In this document: positions 52,331 through 64,000 of the stretch, one piece after another
How the letters are laid out: the number at the start of each line of letters is the position of its first letter
Numbering within the stretch: position 1 is the stretch's first letter
Assembly (NCBI RefSeq): GCF_011386835.1
Contig: NC_088792.1
Coordinates: 57,726,081 to 57,790,080, forward strand
From: Chrysemys picta bellii
Lineage: Eukaryota > Chordata > Testudines > Emydidae
Direction: 5' to 3'
DNA: 64,000 bases
Made by a program: the position numbers and the translations under genes
Notes under the pieces: generated by a model
Seen by the model: only the letters and a program-made list of their open reading frames with translations
What the model was told of the DNA's origin: nothing
The model's database searches: none

Positions 52331-54290
52331 TTGTTCAGTGCTCAGTTGAGGCCTAGGAGCTATGGCATGAGCTGGTACCTGGTATGCCAGCATCACAGGC
52401 GGCTGCTCAATGCATTCGCCCATGGCTGCGGTAGCGCCTGCCCCTGCCTCGCCTCACTCCAGATAACCTGGCTCTGTCCACTCCGTTCCAATTCCTGACT
52501 TCTGACTTTGGCTCTGACCCTTGGCTTTGGCCTCTGGCCTTTGACTCCTGCTCTGATCCTCGCTCCCCTTCCTGATTACCGACGCCTGCTCCCATCACTA
52601 GGCACGACCACTGATGTCCCAGTTTCTGACACAAACTCTTTTCATACAAAGAGTTCAGTGTGTCCCTTTTACTTCTCTATTTTGAAATCCTAATCCTACC
52701 ATAATGATGCTGTTATAATTTCCATAGCAACTAATTGATATAAAAATGACTCCATACAGGGAATAAGCAACAGGAGCAGATGAACTTTTAGGAAACAATT
52801 ATATTTTCATGCAGGTAATCAGTAGTACTAAAGAACATGGGACAAAAAGTAGAATACATTACATTAGCAGAATGGTTTCTAAATAGATTGACATTTCAAA
52901 GAAAGTGTTGAAAAATAGTGTCCCCTTAAACTTAGAGTGCTGGGACTTGCACACACAGTCAGTATTGTTAGCCATGCATCTCTCCCCTACCAATTTTGTT
53001 GTGGCAGAAAATGTACCCACTGAAGTGTTTCATGTTACTTTTTATAACTGCTTCCTTGTTCATCATTTCAGAGAACAGGATGTGCAAGAAAAGACTGACA
53101 AACCTCTAGCTGGTATAAACCAAACTGCTCATAGCACAGCATCTAGACCTTTTTTCAGCTATGAATAAAATACAGATCTGGCTAAAAGGGTCTAGACAGG
53201 ATTTCCTTTATGGAGCACTAGCTGTTTTGTGGTTGGAAAGCAGTAGCATAATAGAAACAACCCCTCCCCCCTCATAATAGATTGTCCATTTTCATTGGCA
53301 ATTTTGTAGTCCTGTTAGATTTTTATTTGTATTACAAGATAGAACATGTTTTAAATGTGACAAGGATCCCTGGAGTTTGAGTTCCAGTGTGTAATGCAAT
53401 CAGTTATTAGCAATTCCAACCCCCATTTTTCCCCGCCGCAGAGGCCTCCTGGCAGTGTGAAGTTTCTGTGCACAAGGGAGGGCAGATTTTGGGTGGCTGA
53501 ATAAAGGGGCATGTACCCCGGGCATAGTCCGAGTTCAGCTTCATGGAGACTCCTTGCACATAAGATGAGGATGGGAAACAGGTGGGCTGGAGACTGAACA
53601 TGAGGATCTACTGTTATATGGATTCTCCCATCCTTGCCCCACTGCAGAGGACATACAAGGAGCTACAGGGACTACGCTGTCCATTAGACTGGAAAATGTT
53701 CTGTGCGGCTCCTGCATGGAGGTGGGGGGGAGTAGTCTTAGGGAGGGTATTAGAGTGCTTGAATTCACACAATGGTAATCTAAATCTATCACTGGCAGAT
53801 AGATTTGGTATTTATGGTGCACCATGGTGGGGTTTCGTGTCCCTGTCTTATGGCTTCCTCTGCTCTGTAAGCTTCCTCTGCTCTGCTCCTCTAACCACAC
53901 CCCACACCGATACTGAATTTTGTAAAGTGAAACACAGGGAAGAGTCTGGCTAATTAGCACAAAAGTACTGATAAATGTTAGCTCTCCATCAGCAATACCT
54001 CCCATTTCCCAAAGCATGGAACTCTGGGAAATTTTTTGCAGGTACTACTTGTGGGTCAAAGTTGAATAAGAGCCTGGTCCAAATCCCATGGTAATCCAAG
54101 AGAGTGTTTCCACTGACTTTAAAAGTAATTGTATCAGGCCCTAAAATCACATATATTGATGTAGAACTTGCTTTAATGGGAATGTTGGAATGGTTTAACT
54201 GTAGATCTTGCGCTGCTTTAAGCCACAGCCACATGTGTCAAATAAAACCCAAACTGACAATAAACACACCCTGCTAGGGTTCTCATCAGC
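52331..54290. other. intergenic DNA; degenerate CT-rich stretch at 52490-52570
   Basis: At 52490-52570 words of the type 'ttctgactttggctctgacc' recur imperfectly, as in some turtle LTR elements. Otherwise no gene or clear repeat. The open frame at 54017-53541 has no recognised domain. Confidence 0.4.
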
Positions 54291-54333
54291 TCAGTGAAAG
54301 TTTGCTGTTGTGTGTCTGAGGTAATGTGTCTGT

Positions 54334-54362
54334 TTTGTTTTGTTTTGTTTTGTTTTGTTTTT
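54334..54362 (+). repeat. (GTTTT)n microsatellite
   Basis: Five tandem tgttt units followed by a short T run. Confidence 0.9.
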
Positions 54363-56120
54363 AAACGATTGCTGTTTGAAGAGCCCTTGTTTTACACAGG
54401 AAATCTGTCCTTGCTCACTTTGAGACTGATTCAGACGGGAACTTTTAATAATCAGGAAGTTTGGCTCTTAAAGTGAAATGTGACCCAAGCAGCTGAGCTG
54501 CAAATAAGAAGTTGTGATTGAAAAGGCATCTTCATGAAATGAATAATTGAAAATATCTGGCCTCATTTTAGACATTTATGGTAGCATACTGGATCTTTAT
54601 AGTAAACAAGAAGAGATGACAAGAAACACTTTCAGATGTGGTCACGGAGCTCTGAATGCAGTTAGAGGAAAGCAGAGTTCATTCCTCCATGTGGAAAACA
54701 AATTTTTCCATAAATTTCTGTACGTACAAAAGTAAAATGCATTGCATGTCTAATGTAAGACACATGGCAATATTCAAGATCTGTATTTAAAATGCGGTAA
54801 AGCTGGATAAAGTAAATTAGTATTTATATTAAGATTGCATTGAAGGACCCAATCAGGATTGGAGGCTTAGTGTACTAGGCATTGTACAAACACATCAGAG
54901 TCCCCACCCAGAAGCATTGACAAAAAACAAAGGATGAGGAAAATGGTTACAACATACAAGCAAAAGGTCAGGGTTGTTCAGGTATGTGTCACATTAGTTT
55001 GGGGGTGGGATAAAGACACTTGGGGTTAAATTAGGACAGAGGCAAGGATTGTTGGTGCAAGAAAGGGATGTCTACAAAAAAGAGAGGAAGACTGACAAGG
55101 CGGGGAGATAGGAAAGGGTAAAAGAGAGTAGAAATATGGCGGGATGAAGATGAAAAACACAGTGGCCCACAAGAGCGAGGCTGGGTTGCTAAGGGCTGCA
55201 GTGGTAGGAGTGGGACGAGATGAAGGTGACCAAAAGCAGCACTGCAAATGAGAAAAATATCTTGAGACTAAATTACAGAGTTGGGTGAGTGACACTGCCT
55301 TGAGGCTGCAGCTGCTCTTCTCCATGTGAAGGGGGGCAGGAGAGTCTGTTAGGCCCAGCGCCTTGGGGGTCCATCTGGGGAAGGAAGGGTTGGCTAGCCA
55401 ATTGTTATGACATGCACAGTATAATACGGAATAGCTAAGTTGGTTGTTAAAAGTGAAACGTGAATGTAGAGGTGAGTATTTTATAGATGGTAGCATAACA
55501 GCTCTGGGGCGGAGGGCATGCATCCCCAAGCACTCCTGGAGTTACTTTGCACGAGTGTAAGTGATGACAACACAAGGTACAAGGCAGGTGGAATCAGGTC
55601 TATTCTGCCTGCCTTCCACAGGAAGAATACCTCCCCCACTCTAGTTCAGTGCTGTAGAGACTTAACAGAGCCCTTCGGGACTGGTGGTTGAGAGCTCAGC
55701 AAAGATATTTGGCCAATACACAGCAGCAGTTTAAAAAACAAATGAGATGCTTGAGTTCATTAAAAAAAACCCTACAAAATAATGGAGAAAGTGTTGCTCT
55801 AATGTAATAATGCAATGTGAATTCAAACTACAGTGCTTCATGTGTTGACATGCAGCGACTTTCTGCTATTATGCTAATTACAGCAAGTTATTATTTTTAA
55901 TGTTTTTCCAGATTTGGGTAATGCTGAATACAAGACTTCAGAGTGTTTTTGAGCTGATGGATTGGAGAGGCAGTGGTGCAGAACACACTGTAAGAGCAAA
56001 AAATAAAATTAAAGTGAAAACATTTTACATATTTTCAGTGACTTTTAAAACTATTTATCGTTTGTGTCAGTTGAAATACCTACCAATTATTTTAGTTTAA
56101 AAATATGCTAGTTTCAGGTA
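54363..56120. other. intergenic DNA, nothing firmly recognised
   Basis: A repeat-like phrase, 'tactaggcattgtacaaaca', near 54880 recalls an old amniote interspersed repeat. The stretch at about 55795-55890 is AT-rich and lacks repeat texture. No gene is supported; the 167-codon frame at 55529-55026 has no recognisable domain. Confidence 0.4.
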
Positions 56121-56190
56121 GCTCAGAGGCAGGGACTTTAATCTTTTTTTTTTTTTTTATACAGCACCTAGCACCTTACAAAGCACTGGC

Positions 56191-56287
56191 TGGGATGATT
56201 TAATTGGTGTTGGTCCTGCTTTGAGCAGGAGGTTGGACTAGATGACCTCCTGAGGTCTCTTCCAATCCTAATCTTCTATGATTCTTC
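56191..56287 (+). mobile_element. CR1 LINE 3' tail
   Basis: Reads 'ggctgggatgatttaattgg', 'ggtcctgctttgagcagg', 'aggttggactagatgacctc' and ends in ttctatgattct, the CR1 terminal octamer. The same terminal module is the tail of the tRNA-type SINE at 61218-61399. Confidence 0.85.
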
Positions 56288-56819
56288 AAAAGTAGGTTGG
56301 GTGTGAACCTTTTAATAAGAAACCAGATTTCTGTATTGTCTGTAAAAATGACATAATTGCACAGCTGACTATTTTAATCTGGATTTTGCTGTTAATTCCT
56401 CTTGGGTGACATCCATCTTCGCTGTATTGACTCATAATAACAGCACTAAGCAAAACTTTCCAGGAGCAGCTAGAGACTTTCTAAAATCACTTTAAGACAC
56501 AAAAATGATCTTTCAAAGAGGAAAGCACTTAAGGAAAGCTCAGGAATCAGCAGATTATAAGTGGAAAGTACAGGACAGGGCTAAAGCGGGGTCACTGGGG
56601 AAAGGATGTACACATAGTTGCTCCTCCTCCAACCCCCCAGAGATCGACAGAAAAGGTGGAGGATATTTAAGGTCTGATTCTCAGAGTGCTGAGAACGTGC
56701 AGCTCCCACTGATTCTGGAATTCAGGGTGCCCAGTGACATGTTATGGAATCATGACATATTAAAGGCTATTGTTTTAATTGGATGGTCTTGTCAGGAACA
56801 CAAGCACTGACTAAATGCT

Positions 56820-57455
56820 CCAGATAAAGAATGCTTCCCACAGGAACTAAAAACAAGGGGGGAAGGAGGAAATTAATACAAATTCCCAATACTGAAACAA
56901 TGCAGGTAACAAGTCTTCTGAAGTTTTACCTGCCTGAGGGAAAAATCACATAGATTGGTCTGACTTGGTTCAAAAGCCTTAGTGGACAAAGAACTTGAAA
57001 TGGAATAAAACAACCCTGATCTGAGAACGGATAGGCATTAGACTGTGACCAATGGAACCAGGCCTGTGGGAGGACCTGAAGTGTTTTAGGCCTACTAGGG
57101 TCTCCATGTGGAACAAGGGTTATACCCGGTAAGCTAGGCATGAATATAAGCTGTTTATTGTTTTGAAGATATGTTTTCTCTGTAATGCCTTTGTTCTGAA
57201 TAAATAATACTTAACTAGCCAGCTTTCAGAAAGTAAACCCTGGGAGAACAGACTGCAGGTGCTGAACTGAAGTCAGAGCTGCTGAGGTAATCTCAGTGAA
57301 TTGCAGGGGTGTGCAGCCTAAAGCCTTGGACTGGACAGAGACAATCACAGGGGTCTGCCCCAAGAAAGGTGATGCCTGGAAGCCTGAGAGCTAAGTGATA
57401 TGCCCTTGAGGAGACCACAAGGAGTTAACCACAGTTAACGTGGGTACTGTGACAA
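56820..57455 (+). mobile_element. possible LTR fragment
   Basis: Contains 'ctgaataaataatacttaac' (AATAAA) in its middle and ends 'gttaacgtgggtactgtgaca', an LTR-like CA end, but no matching TG start with a 5-bp duplication was found. Confidence 0.35.
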
Positions 57456-57837
57456 TCAGCACTTCTGAATAATTAGTGCCTTAATACTGCCGAAGGTGGG
57501 GTGCCCAGGAAAAGTATTGGGTGGCAAAGTCATAGCAGCACAGCTCCAATGGAGATGTGACAGAGGGGCTAGAGATTTTATATTGGCACAAGCACTATGC
57601 ACATTTCCCTGGCCAATCCTCTCTGGTTGGGGACAGAACAAGTAGTCATTGTGCCTATCATTCCTCACAAGAAAGCAATCTTAAGAAAGCTCTGCAAGGG
57701 GAATCATCTCAGTGTGATGCAAATATTTAGCCCCAATTATTTAATATACAAAAGAAAATGTAAATGAGGAGGGCAGGAAGAAATCACAAAGGGAGAGCAA
57801 TTGGCTGTAAGAATATAATTGTTTAGTCCGTGCATCC

Positions 57838-58622
57838 TAGAGCTGACTGAAAGTTTCCCAGTGGAACAGTTTTTCCATCAGAAAATGCTGATTTGATGGA
57901 ACTGAAATGTCCTAATTGCGACAAAACTTTTGATGGAAACCAGACAAACACACACGGAGATCATGAGGGTGCCTGGCTTTCCAGGCTGTCCAGTTTCCCG
58001 CCCGCCCAACTTCCCAGGCTGTTTGTTTAGCAGGTGAGTGGGTGGGTTGTTTGACTCCCCAGCATATGCCGCCTTGGTTGTGATTAAGAACACAAATATT
58101 TCAGAAATGCAAATTTTTCTGCAGAATGGAAATACCATTTCCCACATAGCTCTAATGTAATTCTTATATACTTTGCTTAGATCTGCTCCAATCAAGGCAA
58201 GTGTAATTCATGTAAAAGAGAGAAAAATGGGGAAAAAAATCATTTTTATTTGAAATTTTTCCAGTTTTGTTTGAGAAGTTTCACTTAAGTGGAGATGGGA
58301 AAAAACACCCTTTCTCTCTCTCTTTTTTTTTTTTTATTCCACCCATTATCCCCACTCCTGCCACCGATTATTACCACTGGATAAAGGGAGGTGTAAAATG
58401 TAAAAACGAGAAAAAGAAGGTGACATGCTTTCCTTTTTTTTATTTCATTCCCCCCAAACCAAAATGAATAATTACTAACTCGCTCGCTCCCTCCAAAAAT
58501 ACCCCCCCCAAAGAAAAAAATCAGTGAAAGCAGAAGTATTCTTATGAAAATTTCCATTTAGTTAAAGGCCATTTTTCATTAAAAAATTGTTTTGCAATGG
58601 AAAAACCGTTAACCAACTCTAA
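57838..58622. mobile_element. AT-rich DNA element with TAGAG(C/T)T termini
   Basis: Starts tagagctgactgaaagtttc and ends ggttaaccaactcta; the terminal words are inverted, but target duplications are not evident. The interior has many gaaaaat/attttcc words and T/A runs. Same texture as 4145-4462, 16262-16500 and 48070-48530. Confidence 0.5.
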
Positions 58623-60504
58623 CTGTGCTCTTTTTGATCCAAGTGCACTGATTCAGTTGAGAATCTTTCCACTGATTTCACTGGGCTTTTGAATCCAGTC
58701 CCTTATGAGCAAATGTTGTCTTGTTTCCACATTATGTTAAAAGGAGATCCAAGGCTTTATAAAACTTTTCCTTAGACATATTATGCTACATGTAGTTTCA
58801 TTTCTGCATGTCTTTGATTTGTGTGTATGTGGCATCAAAAGATATGAAGTAGAGAGAAGTATGGGTTTACTTCCCTTTTAGAGAGGTTTCATGGTAACTT
58901 CTCTGTTGACTGGTGTTTTCATATATAGCAGCCCATTGGACTATTTAGTTTTCAATATGGAAGAAGAGACTTGCATTAACCTATTTTCATGGCAACCTTC
59001 ACGGAAGATTTTCCAAACTAGTGATGAATAAAAAAGGTTTGCAGCCATGGAATTCCATTAGAAAAATTGATGTAGTAATATTTTAAAAGAAACCTGGCTA
59101 TTTTAAATAGATTTTCTAAGGTCCTGCTGAGGACCCCTCCCAACACCCTATCTGCCAAAAATAAACTCTCTCTTCTTGCTTCTGCTCTGGAGCTACTTCT
59201 GCAGATGGCTCAGTGAAAAGGGGGGAAGCAGCCCTGGGGCGGGGGTCATCAGTCATGAACGACACTTCCTGTGCCTGTGGATGCGCTTGAATAGAAAGGA
59301 TGCTCTAATGGTCAGTTCTAATGACAGGGAAGGATGTATCTGGAATCTGTTGCTATGTCTTAAAACCAAAGAATTAATGGTCCTATTAATTGTGCAGGCT
59401 GTACTGATTTTTTTAATACAAAACTTATTTACTTCCTTTTGGCAGAAAACTCCACTCAGTGTCTAAGGAAATACTCAAATTATTGGATAGCTATTTAGCT
59501 ACCAGCTGGCCACTCCAGTGGTATTTGAGCATGAATTGAATTTAACATCTTAAGACTTATTATAATCTGTTAAGCACTGGGCCACGTAGAGTGTCTGGTG
59601 CAAAGCCACAATAGAAGATATTGTACCTTAATGGCACTCCCTTCTTGTGGTCAGAGCAGAGACCTGGCCATGGACTTGCCTCTTCTTTCTTGCCCATATT
59701 GGGATGGTCCATTAGTGGGAAGCAATCCTTGCACTCAGGTCTTAAATAGTAGCCAGCCTATTGTGGGACCTAAATTTGAAGCCATTTTTTATGCCCCCCT
59801 GCCCATCTTATGCATTCACACAGAGGATGGCCACAGTATGGCTCATAATCACTCAATCAAATAAACCAGGGGTATGTTGTAAGGGACACACTGTAGCTGG
59901 AAATATTATAAGTAGATGACAGAATTTCTTGGTGACTTTTGTTGTGCTTAGTTATGTGCAGATGTCTTCCCCTCTCCTTCAGGAGGTGCAGAACTTACTT
60001 TCTACCTTTATGGGTAATTTTACAGCAAATGGAAATAAGGACAAAAACTTTTCAACCTGATCGAGGAGGACATTGCACCTGTGCAGACTGCAGCACCAAG
60101 CCCCACTGAAGATGAAGGGGTTCCATGCTGGCCCAGCAGCCTGTCCACATGCTGTCAATTGCAGGATTGGGTCCTTGGATTGTTCCACTTTATCAGAGAA
60201 TATTCTGTAGGTATTTTAGTTGTCTTCTGGTGTAATATCCAGTTAAGGGTCTGGAATAGTCTAATATTCAACACAATACATAGGGGACAGGAGTTACAGA
60301 GTTGTATTTATTTATTGTGGGGGAGGGGAAGTAAAAAGAACGGTGAAATAATACAATAGCAATTTCAGCAGGGAGTTGTTAAAAAGGATATTATATGTTT
60401 AGAATTAAAGGGCCCTGTTGATCTACATGTGGAGGGGACTCGCCTCACCTGGATATGTCCTTCCTGTGCAGAAGAAGGATCAGTACTCATGGTAAAACCC
60501 CTCC
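58623..60504. other. intergenic DNA, nothing recognised
   Basis: No gene, splice-site pair with homology, or known repeat was recognised. Confidence 0.4.
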
Positions 60505-61113
60505 TTACTTTGATGTGGTAGTCTCTGTGGGATCCATGAGGATGAGAGGACTATGGCTTATACATGTCATCACCCAGGTCCCACAGTGAATTGTGGGAAA
60601 ATTAATACAGCCCCTTTGAAGAGGATTACAAGGATGGTCCTCTTTGTGGAAGTCCCTCATAGCATGACTCCAGAAATAAAGACCTGAATAAAAACACCAT
60701 AATCTTCCCAGCAAGTGGTGTTGATTTGCTTGTCTTTCCTCCTCCTCCTCCTCTTTATAGTTTCCCTTAACCTCTTCATCTAATGAAAATCCCTCTGCGC
60801 TAAGGTCAGCTGGTACCCACAATCTACTATGGTCACTGCTTTGAGCCTTTGCTGTGATTGTAGTATTCATCCAGCTTTCAAAATCAAGATGGCCCAGAAG
60901 ACACTGATTCATCTCAATGCAAACATCGATTGTCAACTTAAAAATATACATGGGCTTTAACCATGTGTAATAGTCATGGTCATCTCTCTCAGTGATAAAA
61001 TGCTTACTGTTCCTACTCTTTCCTTGCTGTGATGCATTCCCAAGTAGCATCGCCTTCCAGCAGCACATTTTTAATGGAGAAAGGTATGGCTGGAAAAAAA
61101 TTTGGAGTGGCAA
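60505..61113 (-). CDS. unidentified 202-codon open frame
   Basis: This minus-strand frame is uninterrupted for 202 codons, starting MPLQIFF and ending ETTTSK. It has no signal peptide or membrane segment that I can defend; an E-rich run (about residues 119-126) comes from a GAG triplet repeat. I do not recognise the protein. Its length, with mixed composition rather than low complexity, is unusual for chance in AT-rich DNA, so it may be a remnant of a multi-copy element or a processed sequence. It may equally be noncoding. Confidence 0.15.
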   Translation of the reverse strand: MPLQIFFQPYLSPLKMCCWKAMLLGNASQQGKSRNSKHFITERDDHDYYTWLKPMYIFKLTIDVCIEMNQCLLGHLDFESWMNTTITAKAQSSDHSRLWVPADLSAEGFSLDEEVKGNYKEEEEEERQANQHHLLGRLWCFYSGLYFWSHAMRDFHKEDHPCNPLQRGCINFPTIHCGTWVMTCISHSPLILMDPTETTTSK

Positions 61114-61217
61114 GGGATATGTTTTTTCAGTGAGAAGAGATGAATATCACCACTCAAGCAAAGCCAGCTCACTCCAACATGTGATGACCAGCTGCTGGAG
61201 CACATGGATTTAACATA

Positions 61218-61399
61218 GGGGGAGGGATAGCTCAGTGGTTTGAGCTTTGGCCTGCTAAACCCAGGGTTGTGTGTTCAATCCTTGAGGGGGCCATTTAGGG
61301 AACTAGGGTAAAAATCTGGCTGGGGATTGGTCCTGCTTTGAGCAGGGGGTTGGACTAGATGACCTCCTGAGGTCCCTTCCAACCCTGATATTCTATGAT
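61218..61399 (+). mobile_element. tRNA-derived SINE with CR1-like tail
   Basis: The head reads agggatagctcagtggtttg (A box) with gttgtgtgttcaatcc (B box), a diverged tRNA-like pol III promoter. The rest is 'ggggccatttagggaact', 'aaaatctggctggggattgg' and the CR1 terminal module 'ggttggactagatgacctcc' ending ttctatga. This is the turtle pol III SINE pattern, mobilised by CR1. Confidence 0.92.
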
Positions 61400-61569
61400 A
61401 AAGGGAAAGTTTAAAAAAAATGTTCAGCAAATTTACTGCTCATGAAAAGAGGTACATTGATAGCATTGGAAATTCATTCAAGAAATAGCTATAGCCCAGA
61501 GAACAGCAGTGCAAACATCATTGCTCTTGCCAATGTGCCTAAACCTTGATGTGGATGGGCCTCTAAGGG

Positions 61570-61856
61570 CAGGTCTTCACTACCCGCCGGATCGGTGGAT
61601 AGAGATGGATCTATCGGGGATCGATTTATCATGTCTCATCTAGACGCGGATAAATCGATCCCCGAACATGCTCCCTGTTGACTCTGGAACTCCAGCTCGT
61701 GAGAAGCGGAAGCGGAGTCGATGGGGGAGCGGCAGCGATCGACTCGCCGCCGTCCTCATTGCCAGGTAATTCGACCTAAGATACGCCGACTTCAACTACG
61801 CTATTTGCGTAGTTGCGTATCTTAGGTCGACCGCTCCCCCGCCAGTGTAGACCAGG
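61570..61856. mobile_element. DNA element with a strong internal hairpin
   Basis: The left end caggtcttcactacccgcc and the right end ggcagtgtagacc-type (cgccagtgtagaccagg) are inverted. Flanks tctaaggg (61562-61569) and gctaaggg (61857-61864) agree at 7 of 8 positions, as for hAT. At 61771-61830 tcgacctaagatacg pairs with cgtatcttaggtcga around a second stem ctacgc/gcgtag. It lies 15 bases before the next hAT element. Confidence 0.7.
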
Positions 61857-61871
61857 GCTAAGGGAAAGAGG

Positions 61872-62135
61872 CAGGGCCGGCTCTAGGCACCAGCGAAGGA
61901 AGCAGGTGCTTGGGGCGGCCAGTGGAAAGGGGAGACACGTCCGGGTCTTTGGCGGCAATTCGGCGGCAGGTCCCTCTTTGAGGGAGGGAAGGACTCGCCG
62001 CTGAATTGCCGCGGAAGAATGCAGCAGCGCGATTGAACTGCTGCCGAAGTACTGCCTATCGGATTTCTCTTTTTTTTTTTTTTTTTTTTTTTTGCTTCAT
62101 TGCTAGGGGTGGCAAAATAGCTGGAGCTGGCCCTG
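61872..62135 (+). mobile_element. hAT miniature element (CAGGGCCGGCT family)
   Basis: Starts CAGGGCCGGCTCTAGG and ends AGCTGGAGCTGGCCCTG, matching 20270-20850 and 21596-21856. The flanks gaaagagg and gaaagaca agree at 6 of 8. A T run of about 25 lies at 62069-62093. The start shares 'gcaccagcgaaggaagcagg' with the 20270 copy's caccagcaaaacaagctgg region. Confidence 0.8.
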
Positions 62136-63590
62136 GAAAGACAATTCACTAGGCCTGTTTCAGCATTGGCCTTTCAGCTGACGTGGAGAATCCAGTTAAT
62201 TGTCATAGTAATTTGCTTGTATGAAGCTAGATTGAGTCCACCAACTCATTTTACATAGGCCAACAAATTAGCAACACCATTTATTCACTATTGACCTGAG
62301 GCAGATTTAAACCAGCAGCCTAGAGATGAAAGGATGTATATAGTACATGACTGATCTCTTGAGATAAGGAGAGGAAAGTTTAAAGATGAGAAATTGTAGA
62401 CATTGAATATTTTTCTACTCTTCATCAAACAGAAGGGATTGTTTTAAATGAAGAGATTCAGAGGGATTAGGCTTTTAAAATAATTATTGGAGGAAGTAAA
62501 GTACTTGACTTCACCAGGTTACCTGTGGAATATCTAATTTATGCATTAAAATAATAGTTTGTATTTGCACATATTTTGTGTTTATGGTGACATTCACTCT
62601 GACTGTGCCAAACTAGCCTTCCTGTGCACCACTTATGCAAGTGTGAGAGAAGCAGGTGTAGAGCTTACACAGTAAGCAAGTTGAAGGGCGGTTCTTGATC
62701 AGTTTGGCTCCACACCCTGCCCACTTTCATCAATACACCTACAATTTGTGAACATTGTTTTAATTGACTGGCCATATTTGCATACAGTAAGCTATATTGT
62801 ATGTTGAGGAACTGGTCTGGCCAGCAGAGGACACTAGTGTTAAGTTTTTGGAGAGGTTACATAAGAAAATAGAAATCTGGGAAAACATTTCAGGGAAAAA
62901 AGGTCAAACAAAAATGTCATGAACCATTACTGTACATCTATTTATATTAATTAGTGAGAGAGATAAATGAACCCTCGTCATGTGATCTATAAAACTCCTT
63001 TTTAACAGCCGTATTAAACAATATAGTTCCTTATTTATGACAATGTAATTACCAGTCTCTTTCAACACACACAAATCTAATAAAAAAAGATACTCTCCTA
63101 AAATAGGGCAAACAGCTTAAGTCAATAGCTAATAAAACTTTAGCTCCTTAAATAAATTCTGTTTTATTGGTCTGTTCTGGAGAGAAGTTGTTTTGTTTAA
63201 CCAGATAAACATGTCAGTTTTTCCAGGACAATCAAGTGATTAGAAAAAAGTCTGTAAAAGGAGAAAAAAGGCCAGTGTTCCTCCAATTTGAGACGAATTG
63301 CTTTTTTCATAGTGATGTGGTAATCTTTTATGTAGATATTTGTCCTGGATTCTGGATGTCAGGTGACGGTATGGCTAATGCACACTTGTGGCAGACAATT
63401 TGCTCCTGAACCAGCTGGGCTAAGGAGTGCTGCAGTGGTACTGTACTCAGACCAAACTTTTTAAACATGAGTGACCAATGTTAGGCACATATATCCATAT
63501 TTAGGCACCCAAATAAAGTGGCTGATATCCAGTCAATGGGAGCTGCCAGTGCTGCACACCTTTGAAAATCAGGCTACATTTATTCAGATG
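62136..63590. other. intergenic DNA, nothing recognised
   Basis: AT-rich sequence with a degenerate 'cccaatgggagctgccag'-like phrase near 63536. No gene or confident repeat. Confidence 0.4.
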
Positions 63591-63593
63591 CCT

Positions 63594-64000
63594 AAATGTC
63601 CGGATGACTGGGAAAGGGCTAATGTAGTGCCCAACTTTAAAAAAGGGAAGGAGGAGGATCTGGGGAACTACAGGCCAATCAGCCTCACCTCAGTCCCTGG
63701 AAAAATCATGGAGCAGGTCCTCAAGGAATCAATTCTGAAGCACTTAGAGGAGAGGAAAGTGATCAGGAACAGTCAGCATGGATTCACCAAGGGCAAGTCA
63801 TGCCTGACTAACCTAATTGCCTTCTATGATGAGATAACTGTCTCTGTGGATGCGGGGAAAGCAGTGGATGTGTTTTTCCTTGACTTTAGCAAAGCTTTTG
63901 ATACGGTCTCCCACAATATTCTTGCTGGCAAGTTAAAGAAGTATGGGCTGGATGAATGGACTGTAAGGTGGATAGAAAGTTGGCTATATCTCAATAGATA
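63594..64000 (+). pseudogene. CR1 LINE reverse-transcriptase fragment, 5'-truncated, runs off the window
   Basis: An open plus-strand frame of about 135 codons continues to the edge. It contains DLGNYRPISLTSVPGK, the NSQHGFTKGKSCLTNL motif and FFLDFSKAFDTVSHN, which carries the palm-domain motif A of a CR1-type reverse transcriptase. The copy starts in mid-protein near 63594, as usual for 5'-truncated CR1. No stop is seen within the window, so the insertion looks fairly young; the rest of the element lies to the right. Confidence 0.9.

Noticed and set aside
53541..54017. 158-codon minus-strand frame
   Set aside because: No family resemblance and no splice context; chance or repeat-derived is more likely.
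61218..61290. tRNA gene
   Set aside because: A and B box-like sequences are present, but the cloverleaf is degenerate and the unit continues into a CR1-like tail, so it is a SINE.
1..64000. CRISPR arrays, operons, bacterial promoters or prophage
   Set aside because: The window is vertebrate nuclear DNA. The tandem arrays seen are microsatellites or the 38-bp minisatellite, without spacers.

Overview
This is a 64 kb piece of vertebrate nuclear DNA, most likely from a turtle. It has no bacterial-style gene packing. It is AT-rich, with intron/exon structure and dense interspersed repeats. The turtle reading rests on the repeat mix: a tRNA-type SINE with a CR1-like tail (61.2 kb), many CR1 3' ends and a CR1 reverse-transcriptase fragment (63.6-64 kb), old MIR SINEs, a self-complementary SINE beginning GTAGCCGTGTTAGTCTG, and many short hAT elements with CAGGGCCGGCT termini. 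I recognise these as repeats common in turtles; the species cannot be read from the sequence.

The one cellular gene I can support is AGR3 (anterior gradient 3, an ER protein of the disulfide-isomerase family) on the minus strand. All seven coding exons are present between 22684 (start codon) and 8557 (stop). Splice sites, phases and protein length agree: 498 coding bases including the stop, 165 residues. A 5'-UTR segment adjoins the first coding exon, but the more upstream non-coding exon and promoter were not found. The protein carries C-Q-Y-C where human AGR3 has C-Q-Y-S, so a two-cysteine redox motif may be present.

Layout. 1-8.1 kb: gene-free flank 3' of AGR3, with a MIR, a solo LTR with perfect 5-bp target duplications, a 71-base hairpin and two CR1 tails. 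8.1-22.7 kb: AGR3, whose introns hold a fold-back hAT element with transposase remnants, a second solo LTR containing a SINE, a GC-rich element with a 38-bp minisatellite, and several hAT miniature elements. 22.7-27.8 kb: upstream flank with a CR1 tail. 27.8-30.3 kb: a nearly full-length DNA transposon (copy A) with CACTG termini, 3-bp duplications and a damaged transposase gene. 30.3-49.1 kb: intergenic DNA with MIRs, LTR-like sequence and palindromic elements. 49.1-50.8 kb: a shortened relative of that transposon (copy B) nested inside a hAT miniature element; it has an internal deletion and a 32-bp inversion relative to copy A. 50.8-64 kb: more intergenic DNA with LTR-like sequence, SINEs, two abutting DNA elements near 61.6-62.1 kb and the CR1 fragment at the edge.

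In human, AGR2 and AGR3 are same-strand neighbours and AHR lies upstream of AGR3. If that order holds, AGR2 would lie left of this window and AHR to the right. No AGR2 exon was seen in the left 8 kb.
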